Shown: positions 1 through 7,391 of the stretch, in pieces
Position numbering within the stretch: the stretch's first letter is position 1
How the letters are laid out: every line of letters starts with the position of its first letter
Assembly: GCA_031550925.1 (NCBI GenBank)
Contig: JAVBOE010000036.1
Coordinates: forward strand, 1 to 9,110
Length of the DNA: 9,110 nt
From: JAIRNF01 sp031550925
GTDB lineage: Bacteria > Bacteroidota > Bacteroidia > Bacteroidales > UBA932
Reading direction: 5' to 3'
The notes under the pieces: model-generated
Told to the model about the DNA's origin: nothing
Databases searched by the model: none
Seen by the model: only the letters and a program-made list of their open reading frames with translations
Translations under genes and position numbers: made by a program

Positions 1-2884
1 TAACCAGAAGAATAGTTTTTGTAAACGATTTAATAACCTCTTTTCCTTCGGTTTCCGCAGCTTTCTTCAGCTCTGTTGAGATCTGATAAATACGATTACC
101 TTCGCTCACAGGAATAAGGATATTCTCGTACATAGAACCCTGCGTTTCGTACACCTGCTTTAATACAGGGTATGCCTGCTGAGCAATAGTATTCATTCTT
201 CTTTGATAGGTGTCAAGAATGCTTTTACTAATATGCTCGCCTAACTCTTGGGTATTGCTTTCATTATATGTCTTTTCATCAAATGCAGGCTCTAAAGAAA
301 GTAGCCTGATTAGCTCCAGCCTAAAGGTTTCAAAGTCCACATTACCGTTATACTGAGCGGCTAATGAGTCTGCATAATCGTCTATCATATTAAGGATATC
401 AACCTCAACACGCTCGCCATGCAGCGCATTACGACGACGTGCATAAATCACCGTACGCTGGTTATTCATAACGTCATCATACTCCAATAAACGCTTACGA
501 ATACCAAAGTTATTCTCTTCAACCTTACGCTGTGCGCGCTCTACAGCACGTGATATCATTCGGCTTTGAATAACCTCGCCGTCTTTCAATCCCATCCTGT
601 CCATAACGCTGGCAATACGTCCGGCTGCGAACAGACGCATCAAATCGTCTTCCAGCGACACGTAGAATTGTGATGAACCGGGGTCTCCCTGACGTCCGGC
701 ACGACCACGCAGCTGGCGATCTACACGACGAGACTCATGTCGTTCTGTACCAATAATTGCTAAACCACCCGCTTCTTTTACACCTGGCCCTAACTTGATG
801 TCGGTACCACGACCTGCCATGTTGGTAGCAATGGTAACCGCACCGGGCTGACCGGCTTCTAATACAATCTCAGCTTCGCGTTGGTGCTGTTTAGCGTTAA
901 GTACGTTATGCTTAATACCGCGTAACTTCAACATACGGCTAAGTAACTCTGATATCTCAACCGAAGTTGTACCAACAAGTACAGGACGACGATCATCTTT
1001 GCTAAGCTTTACAATTTCGTCGATAACTGCATTATATTTTTCGCGTTTTGTCTTGAATAAATAGTCGGCAGCGTCTTTTCTAATAATAGGACGATTGGTT
1101 GGAATCACCACCACATCTAGCTTATAGATTGTCCAGAACTCACCTGCTTCCGTTTCGGCAGTACCTGTCATACCTGCCAGCTTATGATACATACGGAAAT
1201 AGTTCTGTAATGTAATAGTAGCAAATGTTTGAGTAGCAGCCTCAACTTTTACATTTTCCTTTGCTTCTATTGCTTGATGAAGACCATCAGAGTATCTACG
1301 TCCTTCTAATATACGTCCTGTCTGCTCATCAACAATCTTAACTTTGTTATCCATTACCACGTAGTCCACATCCAAATCAAACATAGCGTACGCCTTAAGC
1401 AGCTGGTTAACGGTATGTACACGTTCAGACTTCACTCCGTAATCTGCCAACATCTCATCTTTCTTTCCTTGCTTTTCTTCTGCTGAAACATCTTGTTTCT
1501 CAAGCTCCGCAATCTCATTTCCAATATCGGGAAGAACGAAGAACTTACTATCATTAACGGTTTGAGATATGGCATCAATACCTTTGTCCGTAAGATCTAC
1601 GGTATTACTTTTTTCGTCAATTACAAAATACAAATCGTCGGTAATAAGGTGCATCTGCTTGCCATTATCTTGCATATAAGTATTCTCTACTTTCTGCATC
1701 AACGCCTTTACACCCTGCTCGCTCAAAAATTTGATAAGAGGTTTATACTTAGGCAACCCCTTATGAGCACGCAACAGTAGCTTTCCGCCTTCATCGTTCT
1801 TGCCTTCTCCGATCAGCTTTCTAGCCTCTGTGAGTAGCTGAGTAGCCAGCTTCTGTTGAAGGTTATATAGCTTTTCTACAAATGGACGAAACTCGTTAAA
1901 CAGCTGATCGTCTCCACGAGGAACAGGTCCTGATATGATAAGCGGAGTACGCGCATCATCAATCAACACCGAGTCAACCTCATCGACTATCGAGAAGTGA
2001 TGCTTACGCTGCACCAAATCCAAAGGACTGATAGCCATGTTATCTCTCAGGTAGTCGAAACCAAACTCGTTGTTTGTACCAAATGTAATATCGGCCTTAT
2101 AAGCTTTACGCCTTGCATCTGAGTTGGGCTGATGCTTGTCGATACAATCTACCGATAAACCATGAAATTCGTAAATAGGTCCCATCCACTCCGAGTCACG
2201 ACGAGCAAGATAGTCATTCACCGTAACTACGTGAACACCCTTACCGGCCAACGCATTTAAGAATACAGGCAAGGTAGCAACAAGCGTTTTTCCTTCTCCT
2301 GTTCCCATTTCGGAAATTTTACCTTTGTGAAGAACAACACCGCCAAATAGCTGCACATCATAGTGCACCATATCCCATACAATCTTGTTTCCACCAGCAA
2401 GCCAACTATTAGCCCAATATGCTTTTTCGTCTTTAATTTCTATACTTTCGCGACGAGTGCTCAGATTTCGGTCGAAATCCGTAGCGGTAACTTCTACAAA
2501 TTCATTTTCCTTAAAGCGTCTTGCGGTATCTTTTACAATAGCAAAAGCATCGGGTAATATTTCTAATAAAACTTCTTCTATCTTCTCATCAATCTGCTTC
2601 GTTAACTTGTCAACCTGAGTAAACAAACTTTCTTTTTCGGCCAAATCTATACCTTCCGATTCGGCTTGCTGCTTCATCTCTTCAACCTTAGCCTCATCGG
2701 CACCAATACGTTCTTGGATAATATTTTTTAACCGCAGGGTCTCCGCACGAAGCTCATCGTTACTCATCTTTTCAAAACGAGGATATACAGCCTTAATCTT
2801 ATCAACAATAGGTTGTATCTCCTTTACATCTTTTTCTGCCTTTGTCCCGAAAAGTCCTTTCAGTATTTTGTCTATAAATCCCAT
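1..2884 (-). CDS. secA: Preprotein translocase motor ATPase SecA (3' end outside window)
   Basis: SecA is the cytoplasmic ATPase that drives unfolded preproteins through the SecYEG channel. About 961 residues are visible from the start MGFIDKILKGLFG; the C-terminus, including any zinc-binding tail, lies beyond the left edge. Motifs read directly: Walker A EMGTGEGKT (residues 192-200), VTVNDYLARRD (219-229), TNNEFGFDYLRDNM (270-283), Walker B-type VDEVDSVLIDDARTPLI (300-316), MTGTAETE in the preprotein-crosslinking/NBD2 junction, and in NBD2 NMAGRGTDI, GTERHESRRVDRQLRGRAGRQGD and a GSSQFYVSLEDDLMRLF-like run. Compared with E. coli SecA, two extra segments of roughly 45 residues each flank the PDAFAIVKDTARR region near residues 55-100 and 124-170; such insertions are usual in Bacteroidota SecA (about 1,100 residues), so the identification is firm. 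The ATG at 2884 fits the SecA N-terminus and lies about 40 bases after a TAACTTTG promoter element. The gene appears to be transcribed on its own. Confidence 0.98.
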   Translation of the reverse strand, partial: MGFIDKILKGLFGTKAEKDVKEIQPIVDKIKAVYPRFEKMSNDELRAETLRLKNIIQERIGADEAKVEEMKQQAESEGIDLAEKESLFTQVDKLTKQIDEKIEEVLLEILPDAFAIVKDTARRFKENEFVEVTATDFDRNLSTRRESIEIKDEKAYWANSWLAGGNKIVWDMVHYDVQLFGGVVLHKGKISEMGTGEGKTLVATLPVFLNALAGKGVHVVTVNDYLARRDSEWMGPIYEFHGLSVDCIDKHQPNSDARRKAYKADITFGTNNEFGFDYLRDNMAISPLDLVQRKHHFSIVDEVDSVLIDDARTPLIISGPVPRGDDQLFNEFRPFVEKLYNLQQKLATQLLTEARKLIGEGKNDEGGKLLLRAHKGLPKYKPLIKFLSEQGVKALMQKVENTYMQDNGKQMHLITDDLYFVIDEKSNTVDLTDKGIDAISQTVNDSKFFVLPDIGNEIAELEKQDVSAEEKQGKKDEMLADYGVKSERVHTVNQLLKAYAMFDLDVDYVVMDNKVKIVDEQTGRILEGRRYSDGLHQAIEAKENVKVEAATQTFATITLQNYFRMYHKLAGMTGTAETEAGEFWTIYKLDVVVIPTNRPIIRKDAADYLFKTKREKYNAVIDEIVKLSKDDRRPVLVGTTSVEISELLSRMLKLRGIKHNVLNAKQHQREAEIVLEAGQPGAVTIATNMAGRGTDIKLGPGVKEAGGLAIIGTERHESRRVDRQLRGRAGRQGDPGSSQFYVSLEDDLMRLFAAGRIASVMDRMGLKDGEVIQSRMISRAVERAQRKVEENNFGIRKRLLEYDDVMNNQRTVIYARRRNALHGERVEVDILNMIDDYADSLAAQYNGNVDFETFRLELIRLLSLEPAFDEKTYNESNTQELGEHISKSILDTYQRRMNTIAQQAYPVLKQVYETQGSMYENILIPVSEGNRIYQISTELKKAAETEGKEVIKSFTKTILLV

Positions 2885-2923
2885 ATTTGTTTTATTCGTT
2901 TCTCTGGTTTATCAATAAGAGGG

Positions 2924-2931
2924 CAAAGTTA
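2924..2931 (-). promoter_or_regulatory. Probable secA promoter -7 element
   Basis: Reading the minus strand, TAACTTTG matches the Bacteroidota sigma-ABfr -7 consensus TAnnTTTG exactly and lies 39 bases upstream of the secA ATG. No convincing TTTG -33 element is present at the usual spacing, so the upstream half of the promoter is weak or degenerate. Confidence 0.55.
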
Positions 2932-3015
2932 GGAAAAAACACGGTATTTGTTCTTAAATACAAGCATTTAATGGAGTGATGTTAATAAATAACGAATAGA
3001 TTGATATACAAATAA

Positions 3016-3048
3016 GTAAGTCGATTCTAAACTATAGAACCGACTTAC
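3016..3048 (-). terminator. Hairpin terminator downstream of the VWA gene
   Basis: An inverted repeat has outer arms GTAAGTCG and CGACTTAC (8 bp), one A/C mismatch, inner arms TTCTA and TAGAA (5 bp) and a 5-base loop. It begins about 28 bases beyond the stop codon of the minus-strand VWA gene. On that strand it is followed by TTATTTGTA, a moderately T-rich tail, so it fits a rho-independent terminator for that gene. It also separates the VWA gene from the secA promoter. Nothing else recognisable was seen in the 191-bp intergenic stretch apart from the secA promoter box. Confidence 0.6.
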
Positions 3049-3075
3049 CACATAACAAAATTTTAGTGGTGATAC

Positions 3076-4974
3076 CTATTTGGCCAAACCTTTTACCGTT
3101 TCTGCCAAACGAACAAACTCTCTACGATAGCCTTGTTCATCATTGCCTAAACCGGTTTTAGCAAGACTAATTACTTTTTCATACGAACCTTCGCCCTTAA
3201 AATCAGAATTACGTAACTGTTGACCAAACATAGCAACCGCTGCTACAAAACGGAAATCTTCAGACACATCATTACCGCCCTTGTCCACCAACGGAACTTC
3301 TATCTTCTCGCTTGTATCTCCATCGGGCTGCTTGTAGCGAAGCTTTACGGTAAGCATTTCGGGAGAAAGAGTATAGATAATGTTCTGAGAGGTACCCACC
3401 GGTTTCTGGTACTTCAAATCATCAACGCTACCCGGTATATTGCCTTTTACACCAACAGGGACAACCTCGTACAACGCTGTAACAGTATGACCCGCGCCCA
3501 TTTCTCCGGCATCTTTGGTATCATCGTTAAAGTCTTCTTTGTTTAATAAGCGACTTTCGTAACCAATCAATCGGTACGACTGAACTTTAGCAGGGTTGAA
3601 CTCTATCTGCAATTTCACGTCTTTTGCAACAGTATAAATAGTTGCACCAAACTCATTTACCAAGACCTTGTTTGCTTCTTGCATATTATCGATATATGCG
3701 TGATTACCGTTGCCTTTCTCTGCCAGCACTTGCATCTTGCTATCCTTGTAGTTACCCATACCGTAACCTAAAACGGTAAGGAATACATTGCTGTTTTTAC
3801 GCTCGTTTTCTATCAGCGTTTCCAGCTCGCTATTGCTTGATACACCTACGTTAAAGTCGCCATCCGTACAAAGAATGATACGGTTGTTTCCGCCCTTAAT
3901 AAAGTTATCTTTCGCAATCTTATAAGCCAGCTTAATACCTGCTCCGCCTGCTGTAGAGCCACCTGATCTCAGCCCCTCTAAGGCTTCGCGTATCTTTTGC
4001 TTATCCGCACCGGATGTAGATGGTAGCACTTCTCCTGCCGAGCCCGCATACACCACAATAGCAACGCGGTCTTTATCGCGTAGGTTATTCACCAACAGCT
4101 TAAGCGACGATTTTACCAAATCCAGACGAGTTGCTCCCCACATAGAACCGGATACGTCAACCAAAAATACCAGATTTGATGCAGGTAACTCATCACCAGC
4201 CATTTCTTTTGCTTTAACGCCAACGCGTACCAAGCGGTGAGTCGGATTCCAAGGACATTCGCCTACTTCGGTCGTAATCTTAACAGGGTCTTTACCTCTT
4301 GGCTTTTCGTAATTATAGCTGAAATAGTTCAACAATTCCTCAGTACGAATAGCATCCATCGGTGGCAGTTGCCCTTTATTTACATAGCGGCGCATATTGC
4401 TGTACGATGCCGCATCTACATCTATCGAGAAAGTTGAAAGCGGATCTTCTATTGCCGATTTGAAGCGATTCTCTACCACTTTACTGTAATCTTCAGCCTC
4501 CATATTATCATACCTAGAGTATTGAGGTGCAGGAGATGCTGCAACCGTATATGCTGCCGAAGCTTCCGCAGCCTTTTTTTGCTTTCTGCGCCCATTACCG
4601 AAAAGACTACCCGAGTTATCCGAATAGCTGTCGAAAACACCATAAGCAACTACGACCATTTCATCCAACTGAGCGGCTTCTTGTTGCATATTAACATCTA
4701 TTACGCTCTTCGTTACTTTTACCTCTTGTTTGGTATATCCTAAAAAAGAAAATACAAGGGTTGAGCCCATGGTGGTGTTAATGCTGTATTTACCATCAAC
4801 ATCAGAAACTACGCCTGTAGCTGTTCCTTTAACTTGAACTGAAACGAACGGTATAGGCTGTCCATCATATGCATCGGTTATGGTTCCGGTAACGGTTACC
4901 GATTGCGCCGAAAGGCTCAGCGAAGCCAACAAACACACAAATAGTGCGATTAAATTTTTAGTTTTCATAAGCAT
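3076..4974 (-). CDS. Secreted YfbK-type VWA protein with SusC-like N-terminal module
   Basis: A 632-residue exported protein. A signal peptide covers about residues 1-24 (hydrophobic core followed by LSAQ). C14 lies inside the hydrophobic core without a proper lipobox, so it is probably not a lipoprotein. Residues 26-100 form a CarboxypepD_reg-like beta-sandwich (GTITDAYDGQPIPFVSVQVKG ... SFLGY), followed by QLDEMVVVAYG (102-112), the motif that in SusC-type transporters sits between this domain and the plug. After a low-complexity linker come a VWA N-terminal region (about 168-225, FSIDVDAASYSNMRRYV), a VWA domain (about 267-442) with an intact metal-ion site (D273-x-S275-x-S277, T341, D371), and a YfbK C-terminal-type domain (about 443-630). 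Metal-dependent binding of a protein partner is the expected activity; the ligand is unknown. Residues MLM precede the better-looking start MKTKN (ATG at 4966-4968), which may be the true start. No Shine-Dalgarno sequence is seen, as is common in this phylum. It is divergent from the sigma factor gene and shares its N-terminal module with the membrane protein two genes away. Confidence 0.92.
   Translation of the reverse strand: MLMKTKNLIALFVCLLASLSLSAQSVTVTGTITDAYDGQPIPFVSVQVKGTATGVVSDVDGKYSINTTMGSTLVFSFLGYTKQEVKVTKSVIDVNMQQEAAQLDEMVVVAYGVFDSYSDNSGSLFGNGRRKQKKAAEASAAYTVAASPAPQYSRYDNMEAEDYSKVVENRFKSAIEDPLSTFSIDVDAASYSNMRRYVNKGQLPPMDAIRTEELLNYFSYNYEKPRGKDPVKITTEVGECPWNPTHRLVRVGVKAKEMAGDELPASNLVFLVDVSGSMWGATRLDLVKSSLKLLVNNLRDKDRVAIVVYAGSAGEVLPSTSGADKQKIREALEGLRSGGSTAGGAGIKLAYKIAKDNFIKGGNNRIILCTDGDFNVGVSSNSELETLIENERKNSNVFLTVLGYGMGNYKDSKMQVLAEKGNGNHAYIDNMQEANKVLVNEFGATIYTVAKDVKLQIEFNPAKVQSYRLIGYESRLLNKEDFNDDTKDAGEMGAGHTVTALYEVVPVGVKGNIPGSVDDLKYQKPVGTSQNIIYTLSPEMLTVKLRYKQPDGDTSEKIEVPLVDKGGNDVSEDFRFVAAVAMFGQQLRNSDFKGEGSYEKVISLAKTGLGNDEQGYRREFVRLAETVKGLAK
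4639..4899 (-). repeat. Paralogous CarboxypepD_reg-LDEMVVVAYG module (copy in VWA protein)
   Basis: This is the partner of the module at 6827-7090. It encodes residues 26-112 of the VWA protein, directly after the signal peptide, whereas the other copy sits deep in the periplasmic half of the membrane protein. In SusC-family transporters the same module precedes the plug and barrel; neither gene here has a barrel. Confidence 0.8.
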
Positions 4975-5088
4975 AAATTTTATATGTCAATTTTATTTTG
5001 TTCATCTGCGTTTACGATTTATAGATGCACATAATTTTCCAATTCCATAAAACGACACAAAATTTTTATTTTATTCCACATATCATAC

Positions 5089-5123
5089 CAAATTATATAT
5101 AGAAAAGGCTACATTTCGCCAAA
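5089..5123 (-). promoter_or_regulatory. Possible promoter of the VWA gene
   Basis: On the minus strand a TTTG (5120-5123) is followed 22 bases later by TATAATTTG (5089-5097), close to but not exactly the TTTG/TAnnTTTG arrangement of Bacteroidota promoters, with one extra base in the -7 box. It would give a leader of roughly 110 bases. It lies back to back with the promoter of the sigma gene inside the 179-bp AT-rich divergent region (4975-5153). No clear operator repeat was found there. Confidence 0.3.
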
Positions 5124-5129
5124 AACTTT

Positions 5130-5137
5130 TAGCTTTG
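5130..5137 (+). promoter_or_regulatory. Probable sigma/membrane-protein operon promoter -7 element
   Basis: TAGCTTTG matches the Bacteroidota -7 consensus TAnnTTTG exactly and lies 17 bases before the TTG start of the sigma gene. Transcription would begin only about 10-13 bases before the coding region, leaving almost no leader. No clear TTTG box exists at the expected -33 distance (around 5107-5111), so an activator or an alternative sigma factor, possibly this one, may be involved. Confidence 0.5.
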
Positions 5138-5153
5138 TAGAAAATCACCAAGA

Positions 5154-5726
5154 TTGCATCTGAACACAACCGACATATCGAGACTAACAGACGAAGAATT
5201 ACTTCTACAATACTGTAAAACAGGCGACTCCGAGCATTTCGGTGCGCTGTATAATCGTTATATACCTTTGGTTTACGGTCTTTGCTTAAAGTATCTTCAA
5301 AACGCAGATAAAGCTGAAGACGCGACTATGCAGCTGTTTGAGGACTTGCACCGAAAGATCAAAAATTACGATATAAAGGTGTTTAAAACATGGCTCTATA
5401 GCGTTGCTAAAAACCACTGTTTCCAAATATTACGTAAAAAAGACAGGGAAATATCGCTCGACTCGGATAAGCTCTTTATGGAATCCGACATGATTGTGCA
5501 TCTATTTAGTGAGGATGACAATAGCGACCGTCTATCGGCTCTGAATAGCTGTATAGAAAAGCTGCCCGAACCTCAACGTATTAGCATACAAAAGTTTTTT
5601 ATAGAAGAACTATCGTACGCTGAAATTGTTGATACTACGGGATACCAGCTGAAAAGTGTAAAGAGTTATATACAAAACGGTAAACGAAACCTCAAAATTT
5701 GCATTGAAAAAAGTACAGTTGAATGA
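5154..5726 (+). CDS. ECF-like RNA polymerase sigma-70 family factor
   Basis: A 190-residue sigma factor with only regions 2 and 4, the ECF layout. Region 2 covers about residues 25-95: FGALYNRYIPLVYGLCLKYL with AEDATMQLFEDL, then FKTWLYSVAKNHCFQILRKK, which corresponds to the core-binding and -10-recognising helices. Region 4 covers about 128-183: CIEKLPEPQRISIQKFFIEE, then LSYAEIVDTTGYQLKSVKSY, a helix-turn-helix for -35 recognition, ending in QNGKRNLKICIEK. It would redirect RNA polymerase to a small regulon that cannot be read from this window. The start is unusual: no in-frame ATG or GTG exists near the N-terminus, so TTG at 5154 is the best choice (CTG at 5160 is the alternative), just 17 bases after a TAnnTTTG promoter box. 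Its stop codon overlaps the start of the next gene (ATGA, 4 bases), which indicates translational coupling with that membrane protein, the likely regulator of the sigma factor. No membrane helix or signal peptide is present. Confidence 0.93.
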   Translation: MHLNTTDISRLTDEELLLQYCKTGDSEHFGALYNRYIPLVYGLCLKYLQNADKAEDATMQLFEDLHRKIKNYDIKVFKTWLYSVAKNHCFQILRKKDREISLDSDKLFMESDMIVHLFSEDDNSDRLSALNSCIEKLPEPQRISIQKFFIEELSYAEIVDTTGYQLKSVKSYIQNGKRNLKICIEKSTVE

Positions 5727-7390
5727 AGCTGCTACGATACATACAAGGTTTGCGCAAAGGAAAGGATGCCCATCGTATTGAAAAAGATGCGATGACAGAC
5801 CCTTTTTTGGCCGATGCGTTAGAAGGTTTCGATGAGGTTGACGGAAGCCATACCGAACGTATAGAGCGTATGCAACGGCGGATAGCGCAGCTTAGTCAGA
5901 AAAATCGTCATATAGCAGCAATAGCTGCCGCTAAGAAAGCAGCCAGCCAACCCCTACCTGAGGTAATGGCGGAAGAAACTCTTTGTGCTGACATGAGCGT
6001 TGCTGAAGCAAAAGAGTTTATTTCTCGCGAACCTCTTGCTACCGAGAAGAAAAAACGCCGCAGCCTTGTGGTATGGCTTGCAGCAGCGGTTATGCTACTC
6101 TTTCTCGCCACCGGAGGCTACTTTTGGTTATTAAAAGAAGATCCTACAGCACCTCAGCTGGCAGTAACAGAAAGCAAACAGGACGTGAATAAAGAAGCCC
6201 TCTCAAGCACACAAGATGAAGTGACGCTGAATGCTACCGACACAAACGAATTGATAGAAAGTAGCGCAGAGGCAATAGCCCAAGATGTTAGAAGAGAACA
6301 ACAAGCCGTATCGCAACCAATGCTAACTCGTCCAATATCTCCCTCTTCTAAAAATATTGATGCTATTGCTGAGATGGAAATAAAGGCCCTTGACCTTGAT
6401 ATGATAGAAGCAAAAGAAGTCACAGCATATTCAGACAAATATTCTGGTCTGGGAATTGACTCCATACTTAACTTCAACGTGCCTACACTAAGCGATTCCG
6501 GCTCTTTAAGCTTATTTGCTCGTAAAGAAGTAGAAAAAATCCATCCTAGTGCCAGCGTTGCTACCATTTATGCCGATGAACTTGGAATACATTCCAATAC
6601 CAACAGAAGTGCTTTATCGCAAACACTATTCGGTAAGGTTGCCGGAGTTCAGGCCAACGAAAAGCAAGAAGCTATAGCTGATCCTCATGCCTTAACACAA
6701 TCGCAGCTATATTCACAAGGTAAGCTAGGCGGTAAGCTATCAGAACAAAGTAAGCCTACTACATCCAGAACAGATCAAAGAAAATCGGCAACATCAATTG
6801 CTCCTGCTCCATCTTCTTCTCTAGCTTCCGGTGCTGTTACAGGGCGAGTTGTTGATCAGTACGGAGAGCCTATACCTTTTGTTAACGTTCAAGTTAAAGG
6901 AACTACAGCTGCTACTACAACCGATATGGAGGGCTACTTTGCACTAAACGCAAAGAATGCGGAAAAGATTGTTGCCAGCTTCATAGGATATGATAAGATT
7001 GAACTACCTGTAGATACTACAAAACCGATGACCATTGCCATGAATGAGAGCGCTACCCAGCTAGATGAAATGGTGGTTGTTGCATATGGAGTTAACCGGA
7101 TGGATGACTATTCTCCTGACACAGGCAAAACTATCCCCGAGCCTGAAATGGGATATAGTGCTTATCGTAGATATCTTAGTGATAATCTAGCAACACCAAC
7201 AGATGAGTGCGCGAATGTTAAAGGACGAGTAGTGCTAACCTTTAATGTTAACAGTAGCGGGCGCCCATATAATATACAAGTTAAACGCAGCCTATGTCCT
7301 TCTGCCGACCAAGAAGCTATACGTTTGGTTAACGAAGGCGGACGTTGGACAATAGGCGATGGGCAAGTAAGGCTCAGCATAAAATTCTAA
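5723..7390 (+). CDS. Membrane sigma-regulator-like protein with CarboxypepD_reg and TonB_C domains
   Basis: A 555-residue single-pass membrane protein, probably N-terminus in. Residues 1-113 are cytoplasmic and contain AHRIEKDAMTDPFLADALEGF, close to a motif I recall from many Bacteroidota membrane proteins encoded beside sigma factors, followed by a coiled-coil-prone stretch (43-72). A KKKRR cluster (109-113) precedes one hydrophobic helix (about 114-137). The periplasmic part has a Ser/Thr/Gln-rich linker, a short FGKVAGVQ motif (303-310) like that in SusC-type plug domains, a CarboxypepD_reg-like domain (about 370-442) ending in QLDEMVVVAYG (446-456), and a C-terminal TonB_C-like domain (about 478-555: YRRYLSDNLATP, KGRVVLTFNVNSSGRP, IQVKRSLCPSADQEAIRLV, final VRLSIKF). 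The ATG overlaps the sigma gene stop by 4 bases. Domain content and position suggest that it senses an envelope signal and holds or releases the sigma factor; this is inferred, as no known anti-sigma fold (such as a zinc-binding ZAS motif) is visible. The alternative is an energy-transducer-like TonB paralogue. Confidence 0.88.
   Translation: MKLLRYIQGLRKGKDAHRIEKDAMTDPFLADALEGFDEVDGSHTERIERMQRRIAQLSQKNRHIAAIAAAKKAASQPLPEVMAEETLCADMSVAEAKEFISREPLATEKKKRRSLVVWLAAAVMLLFLATGGYFWLLKEDPTAPQLAVTESKQDVNKEALSSTQDEVTLNATDTNELIESSAEAIAQDVRREQQAVSQPMLTRPISPSSKNIDAIAEMEIKALDLDMIEAKEVTAYSDKYSGLGIDSILNFNVPTLSDSGSLSLFARKEVEKIHPSASVATIYADELGIHSNTNRSALSQTLFGKVAGVQANEKQEAIADPHALTQSQLYSQGKLGGKLSEQSKPTTSRTDQRKSATSIAPAPSSSLASGAVTGRVVDQYGEPIPFVNVQVKGTTAATTTDMEGYFALNAKNAEKIVASFIGYDKIELPVDTTKPMTIAMNESATQLDEMVVVAYGVNRMDDYSPDTGKTIPEPEMGYSAYRRYLSDNLATPTDECANVKGRVVLTFNVNSSGRPYNIQVKRSLCPSADQEAIRLVNEGGRWTIGDGQVRLSIKF
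6827..7090 (+). repeat. Paralogous CarboxypepD_reg-LDEMVVVAYG module (copy in membrane protein)
   Basis: This coding segment is homologous to 4639-4899 on the opposite strand, inside the VWA gene. Shared protein blocks are PIPFV.VQVKGT, a SF.GY block and QLDEMVVVAYGV. At DNA level the 17-base word GTTCAAGTTAAAGGAAC is identical in both (6887-6903 plus strand; 4823-4839 minus strand), so the two copies form a dispersed inverted repeat about 2 kb apart. It is a shared domain and not a mobile element. Confidence 0.8.
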
Positions 7391-7391
7391 G

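Noticed and set aside
1493..1780. Plus-strand open frames inside secA, the VWA gene and the membrane protein gene
   Set aside because: They are antisense to strongly conserved coding sequence, resemble no known protein and have no convincing start signals.
4920..4974. Lipoprotein signal on the VWA protein
   Set aside because: C14 is inside the hydrophobic core and is preceded by LFV, not a lipobox ending in G, A or S; a standard signal peptidase I site after LSAQ fits better.
4823..6903. Mobile-element-like inverted repeats from the shared 17-base word
   Set aside because: The word lies inside homologous codons of two CarboxypepD_reg domains; no transposase, target duplication or terminal repeats accompany it.
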